DNA from: UBA5109 sp963975155 | GTDB lineage: Bacteria; Pseudomonadota; Gammaproteobacteria; Pseudomonadales; Pseudohongiellaceae | Reading direction: 5' to 3' | Length of the DNA stretch: 64,000 bases | NCBI GenBank assembly: GCA_963975155.1 | Contig: CAXBFG010000002.1 | Coordinates: forward strand, 372,001 to 436,000 | In this document: piece by piece, positions 34,046-43,365 of the stretch | Position numbering within the stretch: the first letter of the stretch is position 1 | Layout: each line of letters opens with the position of its first letter | The notes under the pieces: model-generated | Databases searched by the model: none | What the model was told of the DNA's origin: nothing | The model's input: the letters and a program-made list of their open reading frames with translations, nothing else | Program-made: the position numbers and the translations under genes

Positions 34046-34819
34046 TTAAGACTGTTTGCGCAGAAAGACAAGCTGATTATCTGATGAATCTTTCTTGCTA
34101 AACCGATAGCCCTCAGCCGAGAAACTTGTTAATTCTTCGATAGAGTTAAGCCGGTTTTTTATTATAAAAGAGGCCATTAGCCCTCTCGCTTTTTTAGCAA
34201 AAAAACTGATTACTTTATATTCGCCATTTTTAAAATCCTTAAAAACCGGCGTAATAACTTTTGCCTGCAAAGTTGAATTTTTCAGTACTTTGAAATATTC
34301 ATTTGACGCGAGATTAACCACGACCCTGTCTTTTTGATCTGTAAGCGCCTGATTGATAGACTCGCTGGCTTTTGAGCCCCAGAAATCATATAGATTATTG
34401 CCGCGGCTGTTTTTTAATCTGATTCCCATTTCCAGTCGATAGGGCTGCATCAGATCCAGTGGTCGCAAAACACCGTAAAGGCCGGATAAAATACGTAAAT
34501 GCTTTTGCGCAAAGTTCAGGTCTGCCGTTTTGTAGTCTTGCACATCAAGCCCTGTATAAACATCGCCTTTAAACGCAAAAATTGCGGGTCTGGCATTGTC
34601 CGGAGAAAACGGCTGCTGCCAATTCAAATAACGGCTTACGTTTAACTCCGCAATTTTAGAACTGACGTGCATTAAATCTACAAGCTCATCCGGAGCCATT
34701 ACTCTTAAGGTCTTGATCAGTTTTTCTGACTCATCCAGAAATTCAGGCTGGGTGAATTTTTTGCTTGGCAAGGGCGTTTGATAATCCAGGGTTTTGGCTG
34801 GGGATATGACTATAAGCAT
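34046..34819 (-). CDS. yaaA: Peroxide stress protein YaaA
   Basis: 257 residues of the UPF0246/DUF328 family, which lowers intracellular free iron damage during peroxide stress in E. coli. MLIVISPAKTLDYQTP at the start, LSGLYGVLRPLDLMQPYRLEMG in the middle and VISFFAKKARGLMASFI near the end are diagnostic. It stands alone on the - strand. Confidence 0.93.
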   Translation of the reverse strand: MLIVISPAKTLDYQTPLPSKKFTQPEFLDESEKLIKTLRVMAPDELVDLMHVSSKIAELNVSRYLNWQQPFSPDNARPAIFAFKGDVYTGLDVQDYKTADLNFAQKHLRILSGLYGVLRPLDLMQPYRLEMGIRLKNSRGNNLYDFWGSKASESINQALTDQKDRVVVNLASNEYFKVLKNSTLQAKVITPVFKDFKNGEYKVISFFAKKARGLMASFIIKNRLNSIEELTSFSAEGYRFSKKDSSDNQLVFLRKQS

Positions 34820-34897
34820 CGTTACTTTTTTCTACCTCTTCTATATTGTTACATTTAAAACGGGTAAAACAGTTTTGCTAACTATTTTTTAACCATA

Positions 34898-35392
34898 TCA
34901 AACCTGATTTATAAAACTATCCCACCAGTTCAATGGCGTTGTCCCATCCCGTGGATCGTAAACATTGCCATAATACCAGACCGAATCAGGGAAGCTTGCC
35001 ATTGCATTATCGAACAAGGCTTCTATGGCAGAAAACCCCAAATTGACATGCAGGGAGTAACTTAGTGCTCGATCAGTTTTTATGTCCAGCTTGCCATCAA
35101 GTTTTTCGATTTCAGGTGTCAGGGTCATTTCCAGCACATTCAGATCTGTCTTGCGGAAAATACGAACAGCCAGATTCCCGCTGCGTTGTAGCAGCTTGTA
35201 CTGACCCGGTGCTTGTTTATCTATATATATGATATCCCCGCGCGCCAGATTGCGAATAAAAAGGGGGCTTTTTTTTACTTCAAAATGATCTTGCTTATCA
35301 AGCACATAGACCTGCAACTTTTCCAGTACCGTGTGTCCATTTTCGTCAAGGCCTGCGGGCAGCTGTAAAAGTGAGCTTTGTTCGTGTTTCAA
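34898..35392 (-). CDS. Unknown protein (possible DUF4265-like)
   Basis: 164 residues, soluble. The segment FEVKKSPLFIRNLARGDIIY followed by LLQRSGNLAVRIF resembles DUF4265-type domains, where a substrate-like strand is followed by GD and a conserved GN. The C-terminal half (about 100-164) has the pattern NLGFSAIEALFDNAM and WYYGNVYDPRDGTTPLNWW. The function is unknown. It is divergent from uspA, with about 145 bases between starts. Confidence 0.55.
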   Translation of the reverse strand: MKHEQSSLLQLPAGLDENGHTVLEKLQVYVLDKQDHFEVKKSPLFIRNLARGDIIYIDKQAPGQYKLLQRSGNLAVRIFRKTDLNVLEMTLTPEIEKLDGKLDIKTDRALSYSLHVNLGFSAIEALFDNAMASFPDSVWYYGNVYDPRDGTTPLNWWDSFINQV

Positions 35393-35536
35393 TGTAATTC
35401 TCCCGGGAAAACAGAATATTATCAGAAAACACGGGCTTGACCTGCATCAACAGGCTACTTGTAGTCATGAAGTGTAATAACTACACTTAATTGTATTTAG
35501 TCACTCAATCCTCTCAATGACTTAAAGGAGCTTGTA

Positions 35537-35968
35537 ATGAGCCTGTATAAAAAAATTCTTGTTGCAGTTGATCTTTCACAGGATTCAGCCGTAATTCTGG
35601 ATAAAGCGCGCAGTATTGCCAAAGCCTATGATTCACAACTTAGTATGGTGCATGTTATCGAGCCTATTGCCGTAGGATATGCCATTGAAATTTCCAGTAT
35701 TGATGTTGAAGGTCTGCATCAGGAAGCAACAGCTCAGGCCCGGGCGGCGCTCCTGGAAATGGGAAGTAACATTGGCATCCCTGAAAATCGTTTGCATACT
35801 GTGCTGGGTCAACCCGCCAGAGAAATTAAAGAGCTGGCAAATGAAATCGGTGCAGACTTGATTATCATGGGCAACCATGGCCGTCACGGCTGGGAATTAT
35901 TGTTTGGCTCAATATCTACAGGTGTAGCACATGGGGTTAAATGCGATTTACTTACCGTGCATGTCTGA
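35537..35968 (+). CDS. Universal stress protein, UspA family
   Basis: 143 residues, a single Usp domain. MSLYKKILVAVDLSQDS begins the first strand, and the ATP-type loop GNHGRHGWELLFGSIST (about 115-131) follows the G-x2-G-x9-G-S pattern. The ribosome-binding site is AAAGGAG. It is followed 9 bases later by a DUF2750 gene. Confidence 0.93.
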   Translation: MSLYKKILVAVDLSQDSAVILDKARSIAKAYDSQLSMVHVIEPIAVGYAIEISSIDVEGLHQEATAQARAALLEMGSNIGIPENRLHTVLGQPAREIKELANEIGADLIIMGNHGRHGWELLFGSISTGVAHGVKCDLLTVHV

Positions 35969-35977
35969 GGTGATCTT

Positions 35978-36364
35978 TTGAGCGATATTGGCGATATTGA
36001 TGAACAGGAAACGCTCTCGCGTTTTGCAGTAGAAGCTTTGGCTCATGCTGAAGTATGGGCATTAAAAGGCGAGGACGGTTGGGCACTCTGTGCTTCCATT
36101 GAATTTGAGGACACAGAAGTGCTGCCTTTTTTTTCCAATAAGGAGTCTGCCGCCCTGCTCTGTTCCGGCGACTGGGAAGGATACCTGCCAGACCCTATCC
36201 CGCTGGAATCCTTTCTTGAAGACTGGCTGCCTGGCATGCACGAAGATAATGCCCTGCTGGGTTTGAACTGGAACCCTGATATGGAAGGCGCTGAACTGGA
36301 GCCCGCAGAACTGGCGAAGGCAATAGAATCTGCCCTTGAAACGACGCTAAGGCCTAATGTGTAA
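35978..36364 (+). CDS. DUF2750-family protein
   Basis: 128 residues, acidic, soluble. The middle LKGEDGWALCASIEFEDTEV, FFSNKESAALLC and IPLESFLEDWLPGMHEDNAL match the DUF2750 pattern. The function is unknown. The start is TTG 35978, with GAGGTGAT just upstream as a ribosome-binding site. The frame upstream offers no ATG. It is probably co-transcribed with uspA and the following membrane protein. Confidence 0.75.
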   Translation: MSDIGDIDEQETLSRFAVEALAHAEVWALKGEDGWALCASIEFEDTEVLPFFSNKESAALLCSGDWEGYLPDPIPLESFLEDWLPGMHEDNALLGLNWNPDMEGAELEPAELAKAIESALETTLRPNV

Positions 36365-36370
36365 GATACC

Positions 36371-36727
36371 TTGAAAGCTTTACTGATTTACCTGAATCGC
36401 TTCGCGCTCTTGCTTAAACCCTTTAGGCTGCCCTTAATTGCTTTTACTTTTTTAGCCCTGCTGTTAACTGGCTACTCTTTGCTGGTTAATTCCACCTTTA
36501 CACTTCAGGCTCTGGAACCAGCCATTATTGCAACTCTATGGGGCATGTTGCTGCTGGCGAGCACTGAGCTCTTTCAACAAATTCCAGACCCGGTCTTGCC
36601 CGTTGACCCTTTTCTGCAAAGACTGTTAAGCCGATGTAAACTTTTTTTGTATTCACTGCTGGCTTTAACTGTGCTGCTTGTATGCGCAATGTTGTTGTGG
36701 TTGAGTCTGCGGCTATTGCTTATTTAG
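36371..36727 (+). CDS. Small membrane protein, unknown
   Basis: 118 residues starting at TTG 36371, 6 bases after the DUF2750 stop. There are three hydrophobic helices (about 18-37, 45-66 and 88-116) with a loop containing PDPVLPVDPF. It is very leucine-rich. No family is recognised. It is probably the last gene of the uspA-DUF2750 unit. Confidence 0.55.
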   Translation: MKALLIYLNRFALLLKPFRLPLIAFTFLALLLTGYSLLVNSTFTLQALEPAIIATLWGMLLLASTELFQQIPDPVLPVDPFLQRLLSRCKLFLYSLLALTVLLVCAMLLWLSLRLLLI

Positions 36728-36819
36728 CTGCAATCTACCACGTCTTTTGTGCTATTCTGCGCTTTTTTTAAACTCCACAATCAGGCTCAATTTAGCATCA
36801 TTCCAAAGCTAAGCCGAGC

Positions 36820-37389
36820 ATGTTCGCCAATTTAAGAATGAATAAACTAATAAGAATAATCAGCGCCCTCGATAGCATTACTGAATTTGTAGGAAAGTAT
36901 GTTTCTTACTTCGCAGTACTAATGGTGCTGGTCACTTGTTATGTTGTCATAAGTCGTTATGTATTTAATTCCGGTTCGATTGCAGTACAGGAATCAATTA
37001 ATTACCTGAATGCCATGCTGGTTTTCGCCACTGTGGGTTTTACCCTGAAGCATAACGCTCACGTCCGTGTGGATATTATTTATGGCTCGGCATCTGCCAC
37101 TTACAAAAACTGGGTTAATTTCCTGGGTACCGCTTTTTTGCTTATTCCGGTTGCCATTTTTATTTTACTGAGCAGCTGGGACTATGTTCAGTCCTCCTGG
37201 GCAATCCTGGAAGATTCTCCCGAAGCAAACGGTCTGCCTTTTGTATATCTGCTTAAATCCATTATTTTGCTGATGTGTTTTATGCTGTTATTGCAGGGTC
37301 TTGCAGAATTGTTACGCAACCTCTGCCTGCTTTTATCGCCTGAAATACCAGAACTAGCAGTCGAGGAAGAGGAAAGCCGCACATTATGA
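36820..37389 (+). CDS. dctQ: TRAP transporter small permease (DctQ)
   Basis: 189 residues with four transmembrane helices. VVISRYVFNSGSIAVQESINYLNAML is the typical DctQ region (about 45-70), followed by KHNAHVRVDIIYG. It forms the membrane complex with DctM and uses the sodium gradient to import carboxylates. The stop overlaps the dctM start (ATGA). Confidence 0.9.
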   Translation: MFANLRMNKLIRIISALDSITEFVGKYVSYFAVLMVLVTCYVVISRYVFNSGSIAVQESINYLNAMLVFATVGFTLKHNAHVRVDIIYGSASATYKNWVNFLGTAFLLIPVAIFILLSSWDYVQSSWAILEDSPEANGLPFVYLLKSIILLMCFMLLLQGLAELLRNLCLLLSPEIPELAVEEEESRTL

Positions 37390-38771
37390 TGGAGCTGATG
37401 CCCTTCCTGCTTTTTATTTGTATCTGTCTGGTGTTAATTGCTGGATACCCGGTGGCATTTTCTCTCGCCGGGACATCTCTGGCATTTGCGGGAATCGGGG
37501 TATTAACCGGTACTTTTGATACCGCTTTTTTAAATGCCGTGCCGAATCGTATTTACGGCAGCATTATCACTAACACGACTCTTTTTGCCGTCCCGATGTT
37601 TGTCTTTATGGGCGTCATGCTGGAAAAATCCAAAATTGCCGAAGACCTGCTCAGTGGTATGACCTTGCTGTTCGGTCGGATGCGTGGCGGCCTGGGCCTT
37701 TCCGTTATTCTGGTCGGGATGTTGCTGGCAGCAAGCACCGGCATCGTTGGTGCGACCGTCGTCACCATGAGCATCCTTTCTCTACCTACCATGTTAAAGG
37801 CGGGATATAAGCCTTCGCTGGCGACTGGTACGATTTGTGCAACCGGCACTTTGGGGCAAATTATTCCCCCATCAATTGCTTTGGTTTTACTGGGCGATGT
37901 AATGTCTACGGCCTATCAGCAGGCCCAATTGGATATGGGCATTTTCTCCACTCAAACTGTTTCGGTCGGAGACCTGTTCACCGGCGCGATCATTCCCGGC
38001 CTCTTGCTGGTGTTTTTTTATTCTCTCTACATGTTGGGCGTGGCGATGTTTAAACCCGAGCATGCGCCCGCAGCAAGACAGGAAGACATTGATCTCATCA
38101 GACAAAACAGAAGCGTTTTGCAGCAGCTTTTTCTGGGGCTTTTTCCTCCCTTGTTATTGGTCATAGCCGTGCTTGGCTCAATTCTTTTCGGGATTGCTAC
38201 GCCCACTGAAGCAGCAGGCGTGGGCGGACTTGGTGCAATCCTGTTAGCCCTGATGAAAGGACAATTAAGTCTGGCAATTTTTAAAGAAGTCTCTCTTTCT
38301 ACGGCAAAAGTCAGCTCCATGATTTATATGATTCTTGTAGGTGCGGCAATTTTTTCTTTGGTTTTTCGTGGTTTTTCTGGTGACATCCTCGTTGAAGAAC
38401 TGTTTGAAAGCTTGCCCGGCGGCGCTGTTCTTGCTGTTGCTCTGGTTATGTTGGTCGTCTTCCTGCTGGGCTTTATTCTGGATTTTATTGAAATAACCTA
38501 CATGGTAGTGCCAATTGTCGGCCCCATACTTTTAGCGATGGGTATTGATCCCATCTGGCTAGGGGTCATGTTGGCAGTAAACTTGCAGACTTCCTTTCTG
38601 ACGCCGCCCTTTGGCTTCGCTTTGTTTTATTTGCGTGGGGCTGCTCCCGATGAAATCAGGACTACTGATATTTATAAGGGAGTCATTCCTTTTATTATGA
38701 TTCAGGTTCTGATGCTGGGGCTTCTATCAATCTGGCCGCAATTAACGACCTGGTTACCTTCCGTACTTTAA
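37386..38771 (+). CDS. dctM: TRAP transporter large permease (DctM)
   Basis: 461 residues, about 12 transmembrane helices. It has FVFMGVMLEKSKIAEDLL, AASTGIVGATVVTMSILSLP and GQIIPPSIALVLLGD, plus the C-terminal NLQTSFLTPPFGFALFYLRG, all characteristic. It overlaps dctQ by four bases. Together with the TakP-like receptor encoded at 39236-40351 on the opposite strand it should make a complete 2-oxoacid-type uptake system. Confidence 0.95.
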   Translation: MMELMPFLLFICICLVLIAGYPVAFSLAGTSLAFAGIGVLTGTFDTAFLNAVPNRIYGSIITNTTLFAVPMFVFMGVMLEKSKIAEDLLSGMTLLFGRMRGGLGLSVILVGMLLAASTGIVGATVVTMSILSLPTMLKAGYKPSLATGTICATGTLGQIIPPSIALVLLGDVMSTAYQQAQLDMGIFSTQTVSVGDLFTGAIIPGLLLVFFYSLYMLGVAMFKPEHAPAARQEDIDLIRQNRSVLQQLFLGLFPPLLLVIAVLGSILFGIATPTEAAGVGGLGAILLALMKGQLSLAIFKEVSLSTAKVSSMIYMILVGAAIFSLVFRGFSGDILVEELFESLPGGAVLAVALVMLVVFLLGFILDFIEITYMVVPIVGPILLAMGIDPIWLGVMLAVNLQTSFLTPPFGFALFYLRGAAPDEIRTTDIYKGVIPFIMIQVLMLGLLSIWPQLTTWLPSVL

Positions 38772-38780
38772 GGACTATCA

Positions 38781-39203
38781 ATGAACGCAGAAAATGAAAA
38801 TCTGGATCTGGACCCCAACCCTCACCCCGATGGGGAGCTTGCAACTCAGACTATCACCCTGCCTGCCGATACCAATCAGGACGGTGAAATTCATGGCGGC
38901 TGGCTAGCCTGTCAAATGGATATGGCTGCTCATTTAGCCTGTTCGAAAGTAGCCAAAGGCAAAGTTGCTACCGTGGTAATTGAAAATATTTCCTTCCTTG
39001 CCCCCATAAGTATTGGCTCTCTTGTAGGCTGCTATACGAAAATTCAGGGCGTTGGCAGAAGCTCTATTCGCGTCTCGGTGGAAGCATGGGTTAGCCATGT
39101 TGTGAAAGGAGAGGAGTGGACCAAGGTGGCTGAAGGAGCCTTTATATTCGTTGCCATAGATAGCAATGGGCGTACCAGAGCCATCCCCAAGGCAAAGCAG
39201 TAG
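38781..39203 (+). CDS. Hotdog-fold acyl-CoA thioesterase (YciA type)
   Basis: 140 residues. The hotdog helix is HGGWLACQMDMAAHLACS (about 39-56), with the catalytic-region Asp in QMD. Sheet strands include VVIENISFLAPISIGSLVGC and RSSIRVSVEAWV. YciA-type enzymes hydrolyse a broad range of acyl-CoAs. It lies 9 bases after dctM and is probably co-transcribed, an unusual partner for a TRAP permease. Confidence 0.88.
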   Translation: MNAENENLDLDPNPHPDGELATQTITLPADTNQDGEIHGGWLACQMDMAAHLACSKVAKGKVATVVIENISFLAPISIGSLVGCYTKIQGVGRSSIRVSVEAWVSHVVKGEEWTKVAEGAFIFVAIDSNGRTRAIPKAKQ

Positions 39204-39235
39204 AGCCTGTACTGCCAACTACTGCTTATTTCGGC

Positions 39236-40351
39236 TTAGCGCTGTTCGGCTCTTATTTCGTTATATGCTTCTAAAGAAATATCGTGATATCTGGTAACAA
39301 CGGCTTCAAACTCTCGATAGGAGGCAAGAATGCGTTGTCCGATTTCACTATTCCTGCCCAGCTCATTAATAATATCCTGAGAAACTCTGTATAGTTCAGC
39401 AGAAACATCATCCGGAAACTGACGCAACTCAACGTTGTGCTCTTCGACTAAAGTAGCCAGGGAATAGCTGTTTTGTGCGATGGCTTCAGTAGTCATATTT
39501 GCGCTCGCAGCATCTGCAGCGGTTCGCATAATAAGCTGTAAATCTGCCGGCAGAGCTTCAAACATTGTTTTATTAAATATAAATTCCAAAACGGTGCCTG
39601 GTTCATGCCATCCAGGATAATAGTAATAATCAGCGATATCATAGAAACCCAAGGCCAGATCGTTTTGCGGGCCCACAAATTCTGTCGCATCTATAACACG
39701 GGTTTGCAGCGAAGTGTATATTTCACTGGCGGCCAGATTAACCGGCACTCCGCCTATTCTTTGTAACACTTCCCCGCCAAGCCCCGGGATACGCATTTTT
39801 AAACCCCTAAAATCCTGCAGACTATTAATCTCCTTATTAAACCAACCGCCCATCTGTACGCCGGTATTACCGCCCGGTATCGGAATTAAATTAAAGGGTT
39901 CATAAAGCTCTTCCCACAGCGCCATGCCTCCACCAAATTTAATCCAGCTTTCCATTTCCTGGCCGTTCAGCCCAAAGGGCAAGGCTGCAAAAAACTGGGC
40001 TTCAGGAGCTTTGCCTTTCCAGTAATAAGATGCACCATGTCCTATTTCCGCCGTACCCGCGCTCACCGCATCAAAAATTTCAAGTGCAGGAACCATTTCA
40101 CCAGCACCATAAACCCTTATTTTCATACGCCCTTCAGACAGTTCCTCTACCAGATCAGCAAAATCTTCAGAGACCATGCCTATTCCCGGAAAGTTTTTTG
40201 GCCAGGTAGTTACCAATTTCCATTCATAAGTCTGTTGAGTACGGGCTTCTCCACTTCCAGAAAGTGAAGAGTCAGATTCACCGCTACATGCAACGAAGAT
40301 CATGCTAGCGAAGAACAAAGCTGCTAATTTCAAACTGCATTTTATTTTCAT
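39236..40351 (-). CDS. dctP: TRAP substrate-binding lipoprotein, TakP-like (DctP)
   Basis: 371 residues from ATG 40351. The signal ends in lipobox FVAC with Cys22, so this receptor is membrane-tethered rather than free. VTTWPKNFPGIGMVSEDF begins the mature fold, and the ligand region GPQNDLALGFYDIADYYYYP followed by GWHEPG closely follows TakP, which binds 2-oxo acids such as pyruvate. It is encoded convergently with dctQM-thioesterase rather than in line with them. Confidence 0.88.
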   Translation of the reverse strand: MKIKCSLKLAALFFASMIFVACSGESDSSLSGSGEARTQQTYEWKLVTTWPKNFPGIGMVSEDFADLVEELSEGRMKIRVYGAGEMVPALEIFDAVSAGTAEIGHGASYYWKGKAPEAQFFAALPFGLNGQEMESWIKFGGGMALWEELYEPFNLIPIPGGNTGVQMGGWFNKEINSLQDFRGLKMRIPGLGGEVLQRIGGVPVNLAASEIYTSLQTRVIDATEFVGPQNDLALGFYDIADYYYYPGWHEPGTVLEFIFNKTMFEALPADLQLIMRTAADAASANMTTEAIAQNSYSLATLVEEHNVELRQFPDDVSAELYRVSQDIINELGRNSEIGQRILASYREFEAVVTRYHDISLEAYNEIRAEQR

Positions 40352-40406
40352 TGTTATCTCATGCTCCCGCATCTTTTATGTAGATTTTACTGCGTAATTG
40401 AAGTCT

Positions 40407-42659
40407 CTAAATGGCTTCCAGGCGCGCATAAGACATTACCAGCCATTTCCCGCCGACCTCATCAAAATTTATCTGTACCCTGGCATTCTTGCCCTTGCCT
40501 TCATAATTCAGCACGACTCCTTCACCAAACTTGGGGTGTAATACACGCTGTCCTAAATTCAGGCTGTCTGGTGAACCGCTTTTTGAGTTATTCAATTCAC
40601 TATTATTGGAGGTGCCAATGTGCGCAGAAATATTAGCATGACTTCCTCCACTATCCTTATATTTGCCATAGTCATTAAAATACCCGCCCCGGGTAATTCT
40701 TCCCTGTAATCTGACTTCTTCCAGTAAGCCCTGAGGCAGTTCTGATAAAAAACGGGAAGGCCGTGTTAAATTTTCTTCTCCATGCAGGCGTCTTGATTCG
40801 GCATGACTTAAATACAGTTTTTGACGGGCTCTGGTAATCCCGACATAACAAAGCCTGCGTTCTTCTTCCAGGCCCATTTGTGAATCCATCGACATTTTAT
40901 GAGGAAACAAGCCTTCTTCAAGCCCGGCAATAAACACTAGCGGAAACTCCAGCCCTTTAGCAGAATGCAATGTCATTAACTGCACCGCATCTTCTCCTGC
41001 ACCGGCCTGTGCATCGCCTGCATCCAGCGCAACTTTATCAATAAAGGCTCCCAGCACTGTCATCACTGAGCCTTCCTCATCAACATCCAGCTCTTCAAGT
41101 GTAAATGCTTTGGCAGCATTAACCAGCTCTTTCAGGTTCTCTATGCGTATAGTCGCCTTCTCGCCACCTTCCTTTTCATGGTGCTGAATTAGTCCGCTGC
41201 GTTGAATGGCATGATCACACAGCTCATGTAAATCCCGGCCTTCAGCATAGCCTTCCAGTCCATCGATCAGGTTAAGGAATCCGGAAATACTGAGCATTGC
41301 TCTGGAAGGCAGGAGCCCTTCTGTCACTGCTTTGAAGGCCGATTGCCAAAGTGACAAACCTTCTGTTCTTGCCTGAATACGGAGTAACTCTAGTGTTTTG
41401 TTGCCAATGCCCCGGACCGGGGTGTTAATAACACGCTCCATGGCCGCATCATCATTGCGATTGGCAACCAGGCGCAGATACGCCATTGCATTGCGTATTT
41501 CCTGACGCTCGTAAAAGCGAAAGCCACCGTAAATCCGATAAGGCATGTCAACTCTAAGCAATGCTTCTTCCAACTCACGTGACTGCGCATTAGAGCGATA
41601 AAGGATAGCGGACTCGCTGGCGCTATTGCCTTTGCTGATCCAGTCCTTTATTTGCCCGCAAATAAATCGCGCTTCGTCCTGCTCATTGAAGGCTGAGTAC
41701 AATGAAATTGGCTCTCCTTCCACGTCCTCGGTCCATAATTCTTTGCCAAGTCTGCCCTGATTATTCGCTATTAGTGTATTGGCAGCTTTTAGAATATTGC
41801 CTGTGGAACGATAATTCTGTTCCAGGCGTACTGTTTCTGCGTCTTTAAAATCCTGTGAAAACTGTTGAATATTTTCAATTCTGGCTCCGCGCCATCCATA
41901 AATAGACTGGTCATCATCCCCGACCGCCGTAACCTGCGCATTGGCACCAGCCAACACTCTTAGCCAGGCGTACTGGATGGCATTGGTATCCTGGAACTCA
42001 TCTACCAAAATATGCTTGAATCGCTGCTGATAGTGGGCCAGCAAAGCAGGAGCCTTGAGCCACAATTCATGCGAACGTAATAAAAGCTCACCAAAATCAA
42101 CCAGGCCTCCCCTGTCGCATGCCTGTTCATAAGCTGCGTATACTTTAGCCATGATTCCGGTGATTTCATCTCCGTAACTTTCTATACTTGCTGCTCGGCG
42201 GCCTTCATCTTTCTGCTCATTAATAAACCACTGACATTGCCTTGCCGAGCATTTGTTTTCATCTATTTCCAGCGTTTTATGAACCCGCTTAACCATACGT
42301 AGCTGGTCATCCGAATCAAGGATCTGAAACTTTTCTGTCAACCCGGCTTCTTGCCAATGCGCTCTTAATAGTCGGTGCCCCAGCCCATGAAAGGTCCCTA
42401 CCCACATTCCACCAATAGGTCTTTGCAGTAGCTCTTCTATACGCAGACGCATTTCGTTGGCGGCTTTATTGGTAAAGGTAACTGCCAAAATGCCATGAGG
42501 GGAAAGGCCTTCCGTGGCTATTAACCACGCAATTCTATGCACGAGGACTCGTGTCTTGCCGCTGCCTGCCCCTGCCAGCACTAATACATTTTTCGCCTCT
42601 GCGGTTACCGCTTGGCGTTGCATATCATTGAGGGGGCTAAGTATGTGGGATATATCCAT
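40407..42659 (-). CDS. uvrD: DNA helicase II (UvrD)
   Basis: 750 residues, 3'-5' superfamily 1 helicase of nucleotide-excision and mismatch repair. Walker A GAGSGKTRVLVHRIAWL (about 31-47), motif II VDEFQDTN, motif III DDDQSIYGWRGA, and later LMTLHSAKGLEFPLVF and VGITRARQKLYL are all present. The MDISHILSPLNDMQRQAV start and a C-terminal tail ending in GGKWLVMSYARLEAI fit UvrD more than Rep. Confidence 0.95.
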   Translation of the reverse strand: MDISHILSPLNDMQRQAVTAEAKNVLVLAGAGSGKTRVLVHRIAWLIATEGLSPHGILAVTFTNKAANEMRLRIEELLQRPIGGMWVGTFHGLGHRLLRAHWQEAGLTEKFQILDSDDQLRMVKRVHKTLEIDENKCSARQCQWFINEQKDEGRRAASIESYGDEITGIMAKVYAAYEQACDRGGLVDFGELLLRSHELWLKAPALLAHYQQRFKHILVDEFQDTNAIQYAWLRVLAGANAQVTAVGDDDQSIYGWRGARIENIQQFSQDFKDAETVRLEQNYRSTGNILKAANTLIANNQGRLGKELWTEDVEGEPISLYSAFNEQDEARFICGQIKDWISKGNSASESAILYRSNAQSRELEEALLRVDMPYRIYGGFRFYERQEIRNAMAYLRLVANRNDDAAMERVINTPVRGIGNKTLELLRIQARTEGLSLWQSAFKAVTEGLLPSRAMLSISGFLNLIDGLEGYAEGRDLHELCDHAIQRSGLIQHHEKEGGEKATIRIENLKELVNAAKAFTLEELDVDEEGSVMTVLGAFIDKVALDAGDAQAGAGEDAVQLMTLHSAKGLEFPLVFIAGLEEGLFPHKMSMDSQMGLEEERRLCYVGITRARQKLYLSHAESRRLHGEENLTRPSRFLSELPQGLLEEVRLQGRITRGGYFNDYGKYKDSGGSHANISAHIGTSNNSELNNSKSGSPDSLNLGQRVLHPKFGEGVVLNYEGKGKNARVQINFDEVGGKWLVMSYARLEAI

Positions 42660-42905
42660 TGCAGATCATTCTATCAAAGACTTGTGCCATCTTTAGCCTT
42701 GTTCCAAAAAAAAATAGGAATCAGCTGGCAACTCGTATGCAATTCAGGAAAAACTTGCTACTATCGAAGGCGGTTGTATCTGCCAGACTATAAAAACTGG
42801 CTTTTAGAGCTGGAATTATGTGCATCTTGGTTGCTGTTATCAGACATCATAATGTTCAGAATTCGTAAATATGGCTAGGCTTTTTAAGCTTTAGCATCGA
42901 AAATA

Positions 42906-42921
42906 TACCAAGTAATTGGTA
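42906..42921. promoter_or_regulatory. Inverted repeat in cold-shock gene leader
   Basis: TACCAA (42906-42911) and TTGGTA (42916-42921) form a perfect 6-bp dyad around GTAA, 24 bases before the csp ATG. It lies in the 286-base uvrD-csp gap, which otherwise shows no gene. It could be an operator or a leader hairpin. Confidence 0.35.
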
Positions 42922-42945
42922 ATGCTAAGAGAGTAATAGAGAAAT

Positions 42946-43164
42946 ATGTCAGAGCAAGTAGAAGGTACCGTTAAGTGGTTCAATGATGAAAAAGGTTTTG
43001 GTTTTATTGAACAGGCTGGCGGCAAAGATGTCTTCGTACATTACAGCGCCATTACCGGTGATGGTCGTCGTACCTTATATGAAGGACAAAAGGTTACTAT
43101 GACTGTGACCCAGGGCCAAAAAGGCCCCCAAGCAGAGAACGTACAGCCAGCTAGCGCTGACTAA
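42946..43164 (+). CDS. Cold-shock domain protein (CspA family)
   Basis: 72 residues, one cold-shock domain. RNP1 is KGFGFIEQ (about 17-24) and RNP2 is DVFVHYSAI (about 29-37). It binds single-stranded nucleic acid and acts as an RNA chaperone. A GC-rich short hairpin (TTGCCC/GGGCAA, 43185-43200) 20 bases after the stop could be a weak terminator. Confidence 0.95.
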   Translation: MSEQVEGTVKWFNDEKGFGFIEQAGGKDVFVHYSAITGDGRRTLYEGQKVTMTVTQGQKGPQAENVQPASAD

Positions 43165-43365
43165 ACCGCTTTAAGCTTGTAACTTTGCCCCAAGGGGCAA
43201 GTATTGCTGTAAGGCCTTATTCTTTCAAAAGAGAGGTAGGCGCCGTAGGTTTTGTTCGGCCTTAAAAAATCTGCTGCTTTTCCTGGCCCCTTTCAGCGCC
43301 GCAAACCCCTATTTGCCTGATTCATAATTCTGTATTACTTTTCGGTAGCGATTAAGTCGGTAAAA

